Assembly: GCF_002017865.1 (NCBI RefSeq)
Contig: NZ_MTJN01000002.1
Span: 868,001-932,000 of the forward strand
From: Rhodoferax fermentans
Lineage (GTDB): Bacteria; Pseudomonadota; Gammaproteobacteria; Burkholderiales; Burkholderiaceae_C
Direction: 5' to 3'
Length of the DNA: 64,000 bases
Part shown: positions 33,058-43,060 of the stretch, piece after piece
Numbering within the stretch: the first letter of the stretch is position 1
Layout: the number at the start of each line of letters is the position of its first letter
Notes under the pieces: generated by a model
What the model saw: the letters and a program-made list of their open reading frames with translations, nothing else
Databases searched by the model: none
What the model was told of the DNA's origin: nothing
Program-made: the position numbers and the translations under genes

Positions 33058-34098
33058 TCACTTTGCAGCGACAGTTGTCACCGCAGCAGGACGAGAACCG
33101 ACCAACTCAGGATAGTCCTTGATAAAAGGTGTCCCGTGCAACGGCTTGTAAACACCCTGGTGACATGTCGTGCAGTTCACCTTGGGAGAATCCCCCGTCG
33201 GGCCCAACCTGTTGGCAGGGAAAGCCGTTTTAAGGGGCTCAAGGTAGGCGACATTGAGGTCTCTGGCCATCCGAATACCGTGCCACGCGACTGCGCGTTG
33301 TGGAGGATTGTCTGTCCAGTCACCAAAGGACCGCGTGTTATGACAGTAGGTGCAATTCACGTTCAGCGCAGAAGACATGTGTGTCATCAAGCTGTAGGTG
33401 TATTCCGTCTGCTTGAGCGAGCTGCGATTGGTCCGATCCGGAAGTGCAGTGGTACTGTAAACGCGGATGTTCTTGCTTTCCAACAAGAAAGGCGTGAACG
33501 GGTCTGTTGGCGTAGCCATCAGTGCCACCGTCATCGACGCGGTGTTTTGTCCAGCATTGTCTCCAATGAAGTTGGACCCATTGGCTTGCGGAGGCTCCTT
33601 GAACCAGATATTGGATGGCACCGGTTGCCCACGATGGCAGGTGAAACAGGTCACGCCAGTTGCCGCCACATGGGCCGTCCAATCCGAATTGATGTGCCTG
33701 GTCATTTCAAGCATCCGCCGCGAAACCACCTTGGTGTACATCTTGTCGTCTGCAAAATTCTGCAAATCATGGCAATACGCGCACCCTTCCACAGGAGACA
33801 CCCAGGCCGTTATGGCCGTCATCAGTCGGGTGAACTCAGCAACGCTGACATCACCCAGGACCTTGACATTCTGAAAAGCCTGACTGGCTCGCGGCCCACT
33901 GGCGTCCGCAGCAGGTATGGCGTCAGGCAGCAGATTCTTGGCGTTGATGGCTTCGACCAAACGCGGGTTATAAACCTGCAGCATGCCAGTACCGCGATAG
34001 CCGCGTTGGATTGAATCAGGCGAAGGACGCTCACACCCCGCCAGCAACACCAACCCACCCAGGAGCAAGAGCTTCAGTGAAGTAGATGACAAGCTCAT
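33058..34098 (-). CDS. pufC: Reaction centre tetraheme cytochrome c subunit
   Basis: PufC donates electrons to the oxidised special pair from the periplasm. Four CxxCH heme motifs are present: CAYCH (about residue 105), CFTCH (about 150), CTYCH (about 248) and CTTCH (about 308). An N-terminal lipoprotein signal ending in the lipobox LLAGC anchors it by a diacylglyceryl Cys. The protein has 346 residues. The start overlaps the pufM stop by four bases, and it is the last gene of the puf operon. Confidence 0.96.
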   Translation of the reverse strand: MSLSSTSLKLLLLGGLVLLAGCERPSPDSIQRGYRGTGMLQVYNPRLVEAINAKNLLPDAIPAADASGPRASQAFQNVKVLGDVSVAEFTRLMTAITAWVSPVEGCAYCHDLQNFADDKMYTKVVSRRMLEMTRHINSDWTAHVAATGVTCFTCHRGQPVPSNIWFKEPPQANGSNFIGDNAGQNTASMTVALMATPTDPFTPFLLESKNIRVYSTTALPDRTNRSSLKQTEYTYSLMTHMSSALNVNCTYCHNTRSFGDWTDNPPQRAVAWHGIRMARDLNVAYLEPLKTAFPANRLGPTGDSPKVNCTTCHQGVYKPLHGTPFIKDYPELVGSRPAAVTTVAAK

Positions 34099-35072
34099 GG
34101 TTTCACTCCAATCAAGGTTGCGGGATCAACAACGATGGGGAAAACAGACGGCTGTGGCGGAACCACCCCATGTTTCATCGACCACAAGTACCAGTTGTCC
34201 ACCACAGTGCCAGACAACAAGATGCCAATACCACCCACCAAGGGGCACAAAACTGCAAACCACCACCCCCAACGGTGAATCGATTCCATCGTTGCGTTGA
34301 TGCCCATGGTCCAGCGCCAGAACAGTGCAGCGCGTTCAGAAGCACCACCGCGGTCGAAGATCTGTTCGATTTCCCTCTCGCCACCAAACCGGCTTACTGC
34401 CAAAATAGTAGCGCCATGCATTGCAAATATAAGGGTTGAGCCGTAAAGGAAGGCAATAGACAAGGCGTGGAACGGGTTGTAGAACAGGTTGCCGTAGCGC
34501 AAGGAAAATGCAGCCGTCCAATCCAGATGCGGGAAGATCCCAAAAGGCACCGCCTCACTCCAAGAACCCATCAAAACCGGGCGAATGAAACCCAGCACCA
34601 GATACAGCCAGATGGCTGCGGCAAAGGCCCAAGCCACATGGGTACCCATGTGCAACTCACGTGCCCGACGGTAGATACGCAGCCACCACAGAATCAGTGA
34701 AGCCGTCAGAAAGAATCCAGCCATCAGCCACCAGCCGCCCTGATTCAAAGGTGGCAACTTGAGCCCATACTCCGGCGGCGGTGGTTCCAACGCCAGCCAA
34801 AACAGTTGACGCACAAATTGCACCGGGTCCCAGCCCACCGATGCCAGCATATTCATCCCGACGATGAAAAATGCGATCGAAAAACTGACAGCTGCAGCAA
34901 CCCCGAGTGTTCCGAGGTAGATCGGACCAATCTGGGCATTACCTAGGCGGCCCAACAGATGAAACTGAACAGGGTGGCCAAAACGCGGCTCATTTCCTTT
35001 GCCCAATGGCACACCGTGATGCACAGCGCCCGACGGCTGTACTGCAGTAAATAGATTTTGATATTCAGCCAT
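34095..35072 (-). CDS. pufM: Photosynthetic reaction centre subunit M
   Basis: PufM forms, with PufL, the membrane core that holds the special pair, accessory pigments, quinones and iron. The diagnostic run [17 protein letters not shown] is followed by [15 protein letters not shown] with the special-pair His, and [21 protein letters not shown] with an iron ligand. Five transmembrane helices fit 325 residues. It lies 16 bases after pufL and overlaps pufC. Confidence 0.97.
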   Translation of the reverse strand: MAEYQNLFTAVQPSGAVHHGVPLGKGNEPRFGHPVQFHLLGRLGNAQIGPIYLGTLGVAAAVSFSIAFFIVGMNMLASVGWDPVQFVRQLFWLALEPPPPEYGLKLPPLNQGGWWLMAGFFLTASLILWWLRIYRRARELHMGTHVAWAFAAAIWLYLVLGFIRPVLMGSWSEAVPFGIFPHLDWTAAFSLRYGNLFYNPFHALSIAFLYGSTLIFAMHGATILAVSRFGGEREIEQIFDRGGASERAALFWRWTMGINATMESIHRWGWWFAVLCPLVGGIGILLSGTVVDNWYLWSMKHGVVPPQPSVFPIVVDPATLIGVKP

Positions 35073-35088
35073 GACGTGATCTCCTGAC

Positions 35089-35913
35089 TTAATTCCAGAT
35101 GGGCATGTTCAACCACCAACCCCACCATTCAGGCCATCCACGCGTCCAGAATGGTCCACTGATCACAATGCACAAGGCACTAAACAGGACGGCCGCCAGA
35201 GCCAGAAACAAACCAAGGCGGTGAATCCCCAGGGTACCAATTGAATAACCGATGATGTCGCGGAAGAACGTATCCTCAGCTTCAGGTGCGCAGACCTTCT
35301 CGCCCTTCTTGGGATTCGAGGCAGACACAATCAGCGAGCTATGCAAAGACAGAGCAAATGTGGTCCCAAAGAAAAAACTGATGGCCAGCATGTGGGCGGG
35401 GTTGTAGTGGAAATGCAGGTACTGATACCCCACGTTAGAAACCCAGTCCAAATGGCTGTAAATCCCATATGGGAAACCGTGGCCCCAGGCCCCCATCAGC
35501 ACCGGGCGAATGACCACCAAGGTGACATAGGCAAAGATCGCAACACCAAACGCCAGGGGAACATGCAGACCCATGCCAAGTTTGCGGCAGATCTCAACTT
35601 CGCGAAGCATCCAGGAAACAAAAGCGCCGATGGCACACACCGTGACCAACTGCCACAAGCCACCCTCCATGAGAGGCGCGATCCCCAACCCATAAGACAA
35701 ATCCGGCGGGGCAATGCTGATCTGCCAAAGGTTCCATGTCGGACCTTGCGATGCACCCCAAAGAATCATGAACGTGCCCAACACAGAGAAAAACAATGTG
35801 GTGACACCAAAAAAACCAACGTAGAAGGGACCGACCCAAAAGTCGAACAGGTCACCACCTATCAAAGTTCCTCCACGAACTCTGTACTTCTTTTCAAAGC
35901 TGAGCATCGCCAT
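35089..35913 (-). CDS. pufL: Photosynthetic reaction centre subunit L
   Basis: PufL is the second core subunit, binding the active-branch bacteriopheophytin and [21 protein letters not shown] is followed by [22 protein letters not shown] with special-pair and iron-ligand His residues. The length is 274 residues, as usual, with five helices. It follows pufA after a 117-base gap that contains a stable hairpin (35983-36002), so its mRNA level is probably lower than that of the antenna genes. Confidence 0.97.
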   Translation of the reverse strand: MAMLSFEKKYRVRGGTLIGGDLFDFWVGPFYVGFFGVTTLFFSVLGTFMILWGASQGPTWNLWQISIAPPDLSYGLGIAPLMEGGLWQLVTVCAIGAFVSWMLREVEICRKLGMGLHVPLAFGVAIFAYVTLVVIRPVLMGAWGHGFPYGIYSHLDWVSNVGYQYLHFHYNPAHMLAISFFFGTTFALSLHSSLIVSASNPKKGEKVCAPEAEDTFFRDIIGYSIGTLGIHRLGLFLALAAVLFSALCIVISGPFWTRGWPEWWGWWLNMPIWN

Positions 35914-35982
35914 GATTGCACCCGCCTAACTAGAACTGACGCATAGTCAATTCCGAATGTTTACTAAAACTGGGCAAACGAC

Positions 35983-36002
35983 ACCCAAAAGAGCTTTTGG
36001 GT
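35983..36002 (-). other. Intercistronic mRNA hairpin between pufA and pufL
   Basis: ACCCAAAAGAGCTTTTGGGT folds into an 8-bp stem with a 4-base loop. Its location after pufA matches the intercistronic stem-loops that in Rhodobacter capsulatus protect the pufBA segment from 3' decay and raise antenna over reaction-centre expression. No T-run follows on the minus strand, so mRNA stabilisation is more likely than termination. The rest of the gap shows no gene. Confidence 0.6.
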
Positions 36003-36030
36003 CCGTTTGCTTTCCCTGAACACAGTCCGC

Positions 36031-36231
36031 TTAAGAACCTGCTGCAGGAACTGTTGCCGGCAGGGGTGCGTTTTGCGTAGCAACCGCACCTGCCTTGTGT
36101 TGGCCATCGAGCCAGTTGAACTTGTTGGTACCGAGCAAGATCAGATGAATCATTGCAGCCAGAGCAAACAAGAAAACACCTTGAGCAACCATAACCCTGA
36201 TAGGGTCGAAAAGACGCCAAATTCTCCACAT
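36031..36231 (-). CDS. pufA: LH1 antenna alpha subunit
   Basis: The product begins [20 protein letters not shown], the standard LH1 alpha N-terminus, with the bacteriochlorophyll His in [19 protein letters not shown] Gly/Ala/Pro-rich tail of about 25 residues follows. Two ATGs are possible: 36237 and 36231. The AGGAG site stands only three bases from the first but at good distance (about eight) from the second, so I chose 36231 (66 residues). The ribosome site includes the TAG stop of the upstream 74-codon gene, implying translational coupling. Confidence 0.92.
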   Translation of the reverse strand: MWRIWRLFDPIRVMVAQGVFLFALAAMIHLILLGTNKFNWLDGQHKAGAVATQNAPLPATVPAAGS

Positions 36232-36242
36232 GGTCATTTCTC

Positions 36243-36467
36243 CTAAATAATGTATGACATGAGTGTGTACACCGCTGAATTCACACCTTCAATAAGACCT
36301 TTGGAATTCTCTGCACCAGGTAAAAACGTTCTCCATTGCATACCAATCAGTGAAGCTGATACCGATGCAACAAAGAAAATGACAAATACCGGCGCAAAAA
36401 TCATCCAGAAAGTCAGCGATTTTTCAACATGGAAAAACTCGCCTTTTACTTGAATGTTTTGATTCAT
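36243..36467 (-). CDS. Unrecognised 74-residue single-pass membrane protein between pufB and pufA
   Basis: I do not recognise this family. The product has a polar N-terminus (about residues 1-18), one strong transmembrane helix (about residues 20-43, [20 protein letters not shown] continuing SASLIG) and a 31-residue tail starting [15 protein letters not shown] and ending in a second weakly hydrophobic stretch. Small residues (A, S, S, S, G) line one helix face. The ATG follows AGGA at nine bases. It sits between pufB and pufA, which are usually adjacent. Size and topology recall PufQ or PufX, but I see no convincing motif match; a role in RC-LH1 assembly or structure is inferred only from place. 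Confidence 0.8.
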   Translation of the reverse strand: MNQNIQVKGEFFHVEKSLTFWMIFAPVFVIFFVASVSASLIGMQWRTFLPGAENSKGLIEGVNSAVYTLMSYII

Positions 36468-36497
36468 GGCAACTAATCCTGGAATCAAACGATGGCG

Positions 36498-36641
36498 TTA
36501 CAGCCAGGGTCGCCAAGCCCAAACAAGAATGTGCGCAACCACAGCAACTGCCGTGAATCCCACAAATCCTTGAACATAGAACTTGTGGAACTCCTGGGCT
36601 TCCTCGTCAGTCAGTCCGGAAATAGAGGTTTGATTCGACAT
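36498..36641 (-). CDS. pufB: LH1 antenna beta subunit
   Basis: A 47-residue antenna beta polypeptide: [20 protein letters not shown], then a transmembrane helix with the bacteriochlorophyll His in [15 protein letters not shown] strong GAAGGAG ribosome site lies seven bases before the ATG. It is the first puf gene, 140 bases after bchZ. It is separated from its partner pufA by the 74-codon gene at 36243-36467, 30 bases downstream. Confidence 0.93.
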   Translation of the reverse strand: MSNQTSISGLTDEEAQEFHKFYVQGFVGFTAVAVVAHILVWAWRPWL

Positions 36642-36781
36642 GCGAATACTCCTTCACAAAAAAGCCTTTCGGCCGATGATGCGCACAACCCGCGCAACCT
36701 GAGTAGCCAAGATCTTTGACCTTGACATCTTGACGTCCAAGGCTGATGGCAGCCCCGGCACAGAGCCATGCAGATCGAAAC

Positions 36782-38260
36782 TCATGCATGAACCCCCAAT
36801 CCCAACTCTTCGCCAGCACGGTCAACATGCGAGACCATGACTTTGTCCTGGTCTGATTCACGAGCGAACTTTTCAGCCAAATCACGCAAGCGTTTGGCGG
36901 CAGAAATCTGTATCAACACGGGTTGGTTCTGAATCAAATCCCGCATCCGCAACTGCGCAGCCTCATGCCACGCCGCGTTCGGTACCACCACACCGCGTGC
37001 ATGTGTTGGATCCACACGATCCATGTCAACACCCAAGGGAAGGATGTGAAACAGGGCATCAAACAGGCTGTTGCACACCTCTTGGATGAGGTAGCTTGCG
37101 CCGCTGTAACCCATAAAAGGTGTACCTGTATGGCGTCTGATCACCGCACCTGGAAACGAGGCCGGAATGAAGGAAGCACGCATCGGCCCCCCACCAGACA
37201 TCTCGCTCAGATACATGCGCTCGTTGTAACTGCCAAACATGATCAGCGGTGTTTGCGTTTTGCACAAATCACGAATCTTCTGGTTATCCGTTTTGGTACC
37301 AGCGGTGCGGGAGATGGCAAACTTGCACGGCAAGCCCATCTCGACATCCAGGAAATTCTTCAGTCCTCGGGTATAGGTTTCGTTGGCAACCACCGCAAAA
37401 CTGGCTGTCGAGAAAAAATCCTGGGTCACCGAGCGCCACAAATCCCAAAGTGGTTTCAGGGTGGTATGCCGCTCACGTTCAATGAATGGCTCAGGGTCCA
37501 AGCCCAACAACTCACCGAGTTGGCGCAAAAACAGCGTAGTGCTGTGCAGACCAATGGGGGCCTGGAGGTAAGGTCGCTCAAGCGCCTCACACAACATCCG
37601 GCCAAACTCACGGTACATGCAAACATTGACATCCGCATTCACAAGGTTCGGAACATCAGCCAGATGACTGCCGAGCGGGAACACCATATTGACTTCCGCG
37701 CCAATACCCTCCACCAGACGGCGCACCTCGGCCAAATCGCTTGCCGAATTGAACACCCCATACGACGGGCCGATGATGTTGACCCGGGGCTTTTCTTCTG
37801 GATGGCGTTCACTCAGTGGTTTGCGCTGCGGCACTTTGCGCAAGCCGTATTCGCTCCACAACCAATAAATCGCCCGGTTGGCACATTGCCACTGGTCTTC
37901 ATCAATCGTGCGCGGCAGGAACCGCAAGATATTCGTTCCTTCCGGTGTCACACCACCGCCAATCATCTCGGCAATGGAACCTGTCACCACCACCGCAGGC
38001 AGGTCGGGGTCCAGCACAGCGTGTGCACGTTTCATGGCCCCTTCGGTCCCTTCGCGCCCCAGCTGTTCTTCACCCAACCCCGTCACCACAATCGGCAACT
38101 CATGGGGCGGCAAAGCATCCGTATAGTGCAGCACAGACGTCACTGGCAGGTTTTCACAGCCTACCGGCCCATCAATGATGACCTGCAGCCCTTTGATGGC
38201 GGTGAACACATACACCGCTCCCCAATAGCCACCCGCGCGATCATGGTCAAGGATGAACAT
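36782..38260 (-). CDS. bchZ: Chlorophyllide a reductase subunit Z
   Basis: BchZ pairs with BchY in the nitrogenase-like enzyme that reduces ring B of chlorophyllide a. The N-terminal segment [19 protein letters not shown] is followed by [20 protein letters not shown] with a cluster-ligating Cys near residue 35. The protein has 492 residues. Its start overlaps the bchY stop by one base (TGATG). The stop overlaps the ATG of a possible 43-codon frame leading to pufB. Confidence 0.95.
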   Translation of the reverse strand: MFILDHDRAGGYWGAVYVFTAIKGLQVIIDGPVGCENLPVTSVLHYTDALPPHELPIVVTGLGEEQLGREGTEGAMKRAHAVLDPDLPAVVVTGSIAEMIGGGVTPEGTNILRFLPRTIDEDQWQCANRAIYWLWSEYGLRKVPQRKPLSERHPEEKPRVNIIGPSYGVFNSASDLAEVRRLVEGIGAEVNMVFPLGSHLADVPNLVNADVNVCMYREFGRMLCEALERPYLQAPIGLHSTTLFLRQLGELLGLDPEPFIERERHTTLKPLWDLWRSVTQDFFSTASFAVVANETYTRGLKNFLDVEMGLPCKFAISRTAGTKTDNQKIRDLCKTQTPLIMFGSYNERMYLSEMSGGGPMRASFIPASFPGAVIRRHTGTPFMGYSGASYLIQEVCNSLFDALFHILPLGVDMDRVDPTHARGVVVPNAAWHEAAQLRMRDLIQNQPVLIQISAAKRLRDLAEKFARESDQDKVMVSHVDRAGEELGLGVHA

Positions 38261-39813
38261 CAGCCCATCTCCTCAGCTTTGCGCTTCTTTGACAAGCGGT
38301 CCAACTGCCGACGCGTCTCTGCACGAAACTCAGGGTGCTTCTCGGGAACATCCTCCCAAATGCCTGCGGTGTCACCCGAGCCCACATTTTCAAAAAATGC
38401 GGTCATGGTCTCGAACCGAGCCCGATTGCCTATGGCGGACTGAACAACCTGCACCAGGGAACCGACCCCGGCCACCCCCATCAAGGGACGCGCTGAAATC
38501 AGGTTGGTGAAATACAGTGCCGGAATGGACATCTGCTTGGCTTTCTGGACAACCGGGGTGGTCCCGATCGCGAGATCTGGCTTGAACTCATCCACCGCAG
38601 CCATGTCTTGCTCCAGAGAAGCGCGAAACTGGACACGAACACCCTTCGAAGCCAACCATTCGGCATCCAAACTGTTCCAGGGTGTTGCAGGACAGGCTGT
38701 ACCGACATACTTCAGGTCTGCACCACACTCCACCAACAAACGACCAACCAGCAGCTCAGAGCCTTCATAACCGCTCAGCGTGATACGCCCGGCAATGGGT
38801 TGCGTTGCCAACACCGCCCGAATGGCAGCGCCAGCCTGGTTTTTGGCCACATCAATCATGTCTTGGGCCACACCTGCCGCTTCACCAATCGCCTGCAACC
38901 AAGACAGGGTGCCATCCAGCCCGACCGGTGCGGAGCCCACCACGGGCCGACCTGCCGCCTCGAACTCACGCACACTGGCCGTATAAAACGGGTGAATGGC
39001 CGCAACAGCCACACAGTCCAGTGCTGCATACAACTCGCGCCATTCACGGGTCGGTACCACCGGACCGGCAGCCAGCCCCATCGGCGCCAACAGATGCGCG
39101 ATACCCACCGGGTCAGCCGGAAACATCTCACCCAGCAGAGTGATGGTGGGCAAATGAACCACGCCGCCGCGCGGCGCCTGCACGGGCCCACTTTGAACCT
39201 CATGCCGTGCATAACGCAACATCGCGCCAGCCAAGACATCCTTCGCCTCAGCGTGAGTTGGCACGCCAAAACCTGGTACGTCAATGCCAATGATGCGAAC
39301 ACCGTCAATTTCCTTGGGCAACAGTTGCAGCGGAACACCGCTGGCGGTAGGCACACAAAGATTGATCACCACGATGGCATCAAGTGTTGCTGGATCAGCT
39401 TGGGCGTGAACGGCGTCCCGAATATCCTCAAACAGTTTGCCTGTCACCAGGGATTCGGAGTTGAAGGGCACATACCCAACACTGCGGCGTGCGCCGTAGA
39501 AATGGGAGATGAACGTCAAACCATACACACAGCACGCCGAGCCCGACAGAATGGTGGCGGTTCTGCGCATACGCAGGCCAACACGCAACGCCCCAAACGC
39601 CGGGCACATGCTTTGTGGCTGGTCATGCGGCCCCGCATTGGGGTTGACCGGATAGTCTTTGGCGTACTGCAACAGAACTTCGGTTTTGCCAGAAGACCGC
39701 GCAGCAGACAACAACTTTTCACCCCCGGCATGGCAACCCATGCCATCACCTTCCAATGCAGTGGACTGCATCTCTGGCGTTTGAGCGAGGATGGTAGCTT
39801 CAGAGTACGACAT
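38260..39813 (-). CDS. bchY: Chlorophyllide a reductase subunit Y
   Basis: BchY forms the catalytic heterotetramer with BchZ. Cys residues for the intersubunit 4Fe-4S cluster are visible in [13 protein letters not shown] and [12 protein letters not shown] near residues 69 and 95. [23 protein letters not shown] is characteristic. The length, 517 residues, is normal. It is three bases after bchX and overlaps bchZ by one base. Confidence 0.95.
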   Translation of the reverse strand: MSYSEATILAQTPEMQSTALEGDGMGCHAGGEKLLSAARSSGKTEVLLQYAKDYPVNPNAGPHDQPQSMCPAFGALRVGLRMRRTATILSGSACCVYGLTFISHFYGARRSVGYVPFNSESLVTGKLFEDIRDAVHAQADPATLDAIVVINLCVPTASGVPLQLLPKEIDGVRIIGIDVPGFGVPTHAEAKDVLAGAMLRYARHEVQSGPVQAPRGGVVHLPTITLLGEMFPADPVGIAHLLAPMGLAAGPVVPTREWRELYAALDCVAVAAIHPFYTASVREFEAAGRPVVGSAPVGLDGTLSWLQAIGEAAGVAQDMIDVAKNQAGAAIRAVLATQPIAGRITLSGYEGSELLVGRLLVECGADLKYVGTACPATPWNSLDAEWLASKGVRVQFRASLEQDMAAVDEFKPDLAIGTTPVVQKAKQMSIPALYFTNLISARPLMGVAGVGSLVQVVQSAIGNRARFETMTAFFENVGSGDTAGIWEDVPEKHPEFRAETRRQLDRLSKKRKAEEMG

Positions 39814-39816
39814 AAC

Positions 39817-40827
39817 TCAGGACGCGTCGTAAATGACTTCCAAGCTGGGCTTCACCACATCGTGGCGACCCACCATATCAAAAGCAGTCGCAGGTTCCAA
39901 CACCACATGACGACCCACCACATCGGCACTGAACAAACTCAACAATTGGTCCTGCGTTTGTGGCTTGGGACGCACAGGTGGCGCTTCACCCACATTGGTC
40001 GCGAGTTGTTCAAACATCGGGCCCCACTCGCCACCAGGAATACCGATGATTTCGTAATTGGCACTTTTGCGGCGAATATCTTCATTGGCAGGTATCGCAG
40101 CCAGAACAGGTATGCCTGCATTGGCCGCAAAGGCGGCGGCCTCCCCTGTGCCATCATCTTTGTTGATCACCATGCCGGCAACACCCACATTGCCACCCAG
40201 CTTGCGGAAGTACTCCACCGCCGAGCAGACATTGTTGGCCACGTACAGGGACTGCAAGTCATTGCTGCCAACCACAATCACCTTCTGACACATGTCACGG
40301 GCAATGGGCAGACCAAAACCGCCACAGACCACGTCACCCAGAAAATCGAGCAAAACGTAATCAAAACCCCAGTCGTGAAAGCCCAGTTTCTCCAGAGTTT
40401 CGAAACCGTGAATGATGCCGCGGCCACCGCAACCCCGACCGACTTCCGGACCACCCAACTCCATGGCAAACACGCCATCACGCTTGAAGCACACATCGCT
40501 GATGCTCACAGCCTGACCAGCCAGCTTCAACCTGGAGGATGTCTCAATGATCGTCGGGCACGCCTTGCCGCCAAACAAAAGGCTGGTGGTATCGCTCTTG
40601 GGATCACAACCAATCAGCAACACCTTCTTGCCCTGTTGAGCCATCATGTAACTCAAATTGGACAGGGTGAAGCTTTTACCAATGCCACCCTTGCCGTAGA
40701 TGGCAATGATCTGCGTCTCTTTGGTCGGCTGGGCTGTCGACACCTCTGGCAGAGGCTCCGACGCCTCTTGACGCAAACGCTCTACAAACTTGACGGGTTG
40801 CTCAGAAGGAATAGCCAAGTTGGTCAT
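39817..40827 (-). CDS. bchX: Chlorophyllide a reductase iron protein subunit X
   Basis: BchX is the NifH-like ATPase that reduces BchYZ. The P-loop [14 protein letters not shown] is near residues 43-56, and cluster Cys residues lie in GPEVGRGCGGRG and [13 protein letters not shown]. The ATG at 40827 overlaps the bchC stop (ATGA) and gives 336 residues; the frame is open 36 bases further into bchC. It is the paralogue of the bchL product at 18257-19171. Confidence 0.96.
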   Translation of the reverse strand: MTNLAIPSEQPVKFVERLRQEASEPLPEVSTAQPTKETQIIAIYGKGGIGKSFTLSNLSYMMAQQGKKVLLIGCDPKSDTTSLLFGGKACPTIIETSSRLKLAGQAVSISDVCFKRDGVFAMELGGPEVGRGCGGRGIIHGFETLEKLGFHDWGFDYVLLDFLGDVVCGGFGLPIARDMCQKVIVVGSNDLQSLYVANNVCSAVEYFRKLGGNVGVAGMVINKDDGTGEAAAFAANAGIPVLAAIPANEDIRRKSANYEIIGIPGGEWGPMFEQLATNVGEAPPVRPKPQTQDQLLSLFSADVVGRHVVLEPATAFDMVGRHDVVKPSLEVIYDAS

Positions 40828-41777
40828 GCGTTGGCACTCCAATCCATAATCATTTTGAGACACAAAGGATCACCAAAAGCCACCTCATAGGCAGCCAGGG
40901 CATTTCTAGGCGACTGGTGATGTGTGATCAAACCTTCCAACGACAACCTGCCGGTCGTGACCAACTCAGTCACCGCCAACAAGTCGGCTCGCTTCCACTC
41001 TGCGGCGGTGCGAATTTGAGCCTCTCTCATGAACGCTGGCGCATAGGCGAAATGCAAATCTTGCTTGTAAAAACCAGCCAGCACCACCTCGCCCCCCGGG
41101 GCCAGGCGCAAAATCAATTTGTCGAGCAAGTTGCTGTCGCCACTGACGTCATAGATGGCTTTGTAGTCCTTGCGTGGGTCATCATCGGGATGCACCACGC
41201 GGTAGCCCTCGGCACCATCCATGCGCACAGCCTGTGTTTCCCAAACGGTGGGCTCAGGTGCACCAGCAGCCACCGTCAGGCGTGCCAGCAAACGCCCCAT
41301 CACACCATGACCCACAATCAGGTCCGGTGACGTGATCACTTCACGTTTGCCACCACCGGCGACAGCATGGTAGGCCGTGGCCGCCAAAGCCAGCAGAACC
41401 GCTTGTGCGCCAAGACTGTCTGGCACCGGGATAGCACGTTCCTGAGGCACAACCAAGTCAGAGGCCGAGCCGCCAAACAGGTTGCGAACACCCTGGAAAC
41501 AGTTGGCACCCGGCAAAAACACCCGCTGCCCCACTGTCAGCGAACTGTCGCCAGCAACCCTGACCACACGGCCCACTGTCTCATAACCTGGCACCAAGGG
41601 ATAACCCATGCCCGGAAACGCCGGCATGCTGCCATCCCACAACAGTCTTTCGGTGCCGGTACTGATGCCGCTGTACTCCACCTGAACATGAACCTGGTGG
41701 TCCATCAGCTCAGGCAAGTCCAAAGACTGCACAGACAAATGTCTGGGTTGCTCGAAAACGATGGCTTGTGCTTTCAT
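40824..41777 (-). CDS. bchC: 3-hydroxyethyl bacteriochlorophyllide a dehydrogenase
   Basis: BchC oxidises the C-3 hydroxyethyl group to acetyl, the last ring modification of bacteriochlorophyll a. It is a zinc-type medium-chain dehydrogenase homologue of 317 residues with a nucleotide-binding stretch (IVGHGVMGRLLARLTVAAGA, about residue 155). It opens the bchCXYZ-puf superoperon. A sigma-70-like promoter overlapped by PpsR sites lies directly before it, and bchX overlaps its stop. Confidence 0.95.
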   Translation of the reverse strand: MKAQAIVFEQPRHLSVQSLDLPELMDHQVHVQVEYSGISTGTERLLWDGSMPAFPGMGYPLVPGYETVGRVVRVAGDSSLTVGQRVFLPGANCFQGVRNLFGGSASDLVVPQERAIPVPDSLGAQAVLLALAATAYHAVAGGGKREVITSPDLIVGHGVMGRLLARLTVAAGAPEPTVWETQAVRMDGAEGYRVVHPDDDPRKDYKAIYDVSGDSNLLDKLILRLAPGGEVVLAGFYKQDLHFAYAPAFMREAQIRTAAEWKRADLLAVTELVTTGRLSLEGLITHHQSPRNALAAYEVAFGDPLCLKMIMDWSANA

Positions 41778-41779
41778 AA

Positions 41780-41797
41780 TTTAATTCTAGGTTGACA
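41780..41797. promoter_or_regulatory. Degenerate second PpsR site at the bchC promoter
   Basis: On the + strand this reads TTT-N12-ACA, one mismatch from TGT-N12-ACA. It is separated by exactly 8 bases from the perfect site at 41806-41823, the spacing known for cooperative CrtJ binding at the Rhodobacter bchC promoter. It covers the -10 box, so occupation would block transcription. Confidence 0.5.
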
Positions 41798-41811
41798 TTC
41801 ACATTTGTCAA
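41784..41811 (-). promoter_or_regulatory. Sigma-70-type promoter of the bchCXYZ-puf superoperon
   Basis: On the minus strand TTGACA (41811-41806), a 16-base spacer and TAGAAT (41789-41784) form a strong match to the sigma-70 consensus. The bchC ATG is only seven bases past the -10 box, so the message would be nearly leaderless if this box is used. Confidence 0.55.
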
Positions 41812-41823
41812 CTTGAATTTACA
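41806..41823. promoter_or_regulatory. PpsR/CrtJ-type operator upstream of bchC
   Basis: TGTCAACTTGAATTTACA is a perfect TGT-N12-ACA palindrome covering the -35 box of the bchC promoter. With the degenerate copy 8 bases away it forms the classic tandem operator. It lies in the 73-base gap between the crtF stop and bchC. Confidence 0.75.
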
Positions 41824-41850
41824 GTTTAATCATTTGCCTAGGGTAAATAC

Positions 41851-43032
41851 CTAGATCGCCCCAGGCTTCCGAGCCACCAGCAGTCGGGTGTGGATGGGCA
41901 TGGCATTGGGAATCAAGGCCACACGCTCAAAGCCACTCTCTTGCAGCATGGCTGTTAATTCACTGGGGGTGCGGTAACGGCCAGCACCCATGGCCAGCAG
42001 GTACAGATGAAAGTAGGCGTCACCTAGTGGTTTGTCACCCGGCTCCTGCGCCATGGGTTCGGCCAACAGAAGTGTTCCCCCCGCAGGCAGAGCCTGGTAG
42101 ATCCTTTTCATGATGCCCAACACGGCACCATCCGGATGGTCATGTGCCACGCGTACCAAGGTCACCAGATCAGCCCCTTCTGGCAGCGCATCGTGGAAAA
42201 AACTGCCCGGGTGATAGGACATCCGGGATTCGAGACCCAGACTGGCATGGTTTTTCTGCGTCAATGCCAACACGGCAGGCAGATCAAACAGTTTGAAATT
42301 GAGTTGTGACTCACGTTGCGCCACAGCGGCCACAAACCGCCCCATGCCGCAACCCACATCCATCATGCAACGATGCTTTTTGAAAGAGTAGGCGCTCACA
42401 ATCTCTTCGATCACAAAGTTCTGTGAAGCAGCCATCAACGCCGAATACCGCCCGACCTGATCCAGCTTGGCAACCGAATCCTGGGCCGGAGAGTCTGAGT
42501 GGGCATACGGCCAATAACCCGCCATGCCACCGCGCCAGGTGTCACGCAGAAAATCAAGCGGTTCAGCCATGTCACGGTAGAGCAGATGGTTGTGCTCTAC
42601 CATGGCGCGCACGCCTTCGTGGGCAGCAAGAGGTGCCCCAAGTGCTCCTAGCCCAATACGGGAAAGGCTTCTATGCTCCAATAAACGTAGTGCAATGGCT
42701 GACAGGACAAGCCGCTGCAACACCGGCGCGGGAACCTGGCAGCGTGTTGACAGCTCCTCCAAGGTGACCGGCGCCTGGCGCACGATCGAGAAGATATTGA
42801 GCTTGACGCAGGCCAACAACACCTGGGAATGGACAAAGCCAGACATCAGATCAAAGACCTGCTTGGTCCTTCGACGGGTGAACCAGCGTGTCAAAGGGTT
42901 GGCGATGGAGGTCCGATACAGGCCCGGCGACGTCATCCACGCGTCAATTTTCTGATGAATGCCATCCATCCAGGACTGGCTTGTGATGCCAGCAGGGGAC
43001 AGCCTGGCAAGATCCAAATGTTCCACAGTCAA
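41851..43032 (-). CDS. crtF: Hydroxyneurosporene O-methyltransferase
   Basis: CrtF methylates the 1-hydroxy group of carotenoids with S-adenosylmethionine. The methyltransferase core MDVGCGMGRFVAAVAQ is near residue 220, after an N-terminal winged-helix dimerisation region (ACVKLNIFSIVRQAPVTLEEL), as in plant-type O-methyltransferases. The frame can start at TTG 43032, GTG 43026 or ATG 42969; none has a clear ribosome site, so the start is uncertain. It follows crtE by 28 bases. Confidence 0.92.
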   Translation of the reverse strand: MTVEHLDLARLSPAGITSQSWMDGIHQKIDAWMTSPGLYRTSIANPLTRWFTRRRTKQVFDLMSGFVHSQVLLACVKLNIFSIVRQAPVTLEELSTRCQVPAPVLQRLVLSAIALRLLEHRSLSRIGLGALGAPLAAHEGVRAMVEHNHLLYRDMAEPLDFLRDTWRGGMAGYWPYAHSDSPAQDSVAKLDQVGRYSALMAASQNFVIEEIVSAYSFKKHRCMMDVGCGMGRFVAAVAQRESQLNFKLFDLPAVLALTQKNHASLGLESRMSYHPGSFFHDALPEGADLVTLVRVAHDHPDGAVLGIMKRIYQALPAGGTLLLAEPMAQEPGDKPLGDAYFHLYLLAMGAGRYRTPSELTAMLQESGFERVALIPNAMPIHTRLLVARKPGAI

Positions 43033-43060
43033 TGTCCGAAATGTGACCTATCCGACCCGT

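Noticed and set aside
33043..33060. TGT-N12-TCA before crtA, considered as a PpsR site
   Set aside because: One mismatch in the conserved ACA half, it overlaps the pufC 3' end, and no promoter fits nearby; too weak to list as an operator.
36607..36885. A 92-codon minus-strand frame spanning the bchZ end and the pufB start, considered as pufQ
   Set aside because: It overlaps both real genes in another frame, lacks a membrane helix and has no ribosome site; the region is better read as the bchZ-pufB leader.
38608..40890. A 760-codon open frame on the + strand opposite bchY and bchX
   Set aside because: It mirrors the codon structure of two well-supported genes on the other strand; the product is rich in His, Gln and Arg with no domain. 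It is an antisense shadow.
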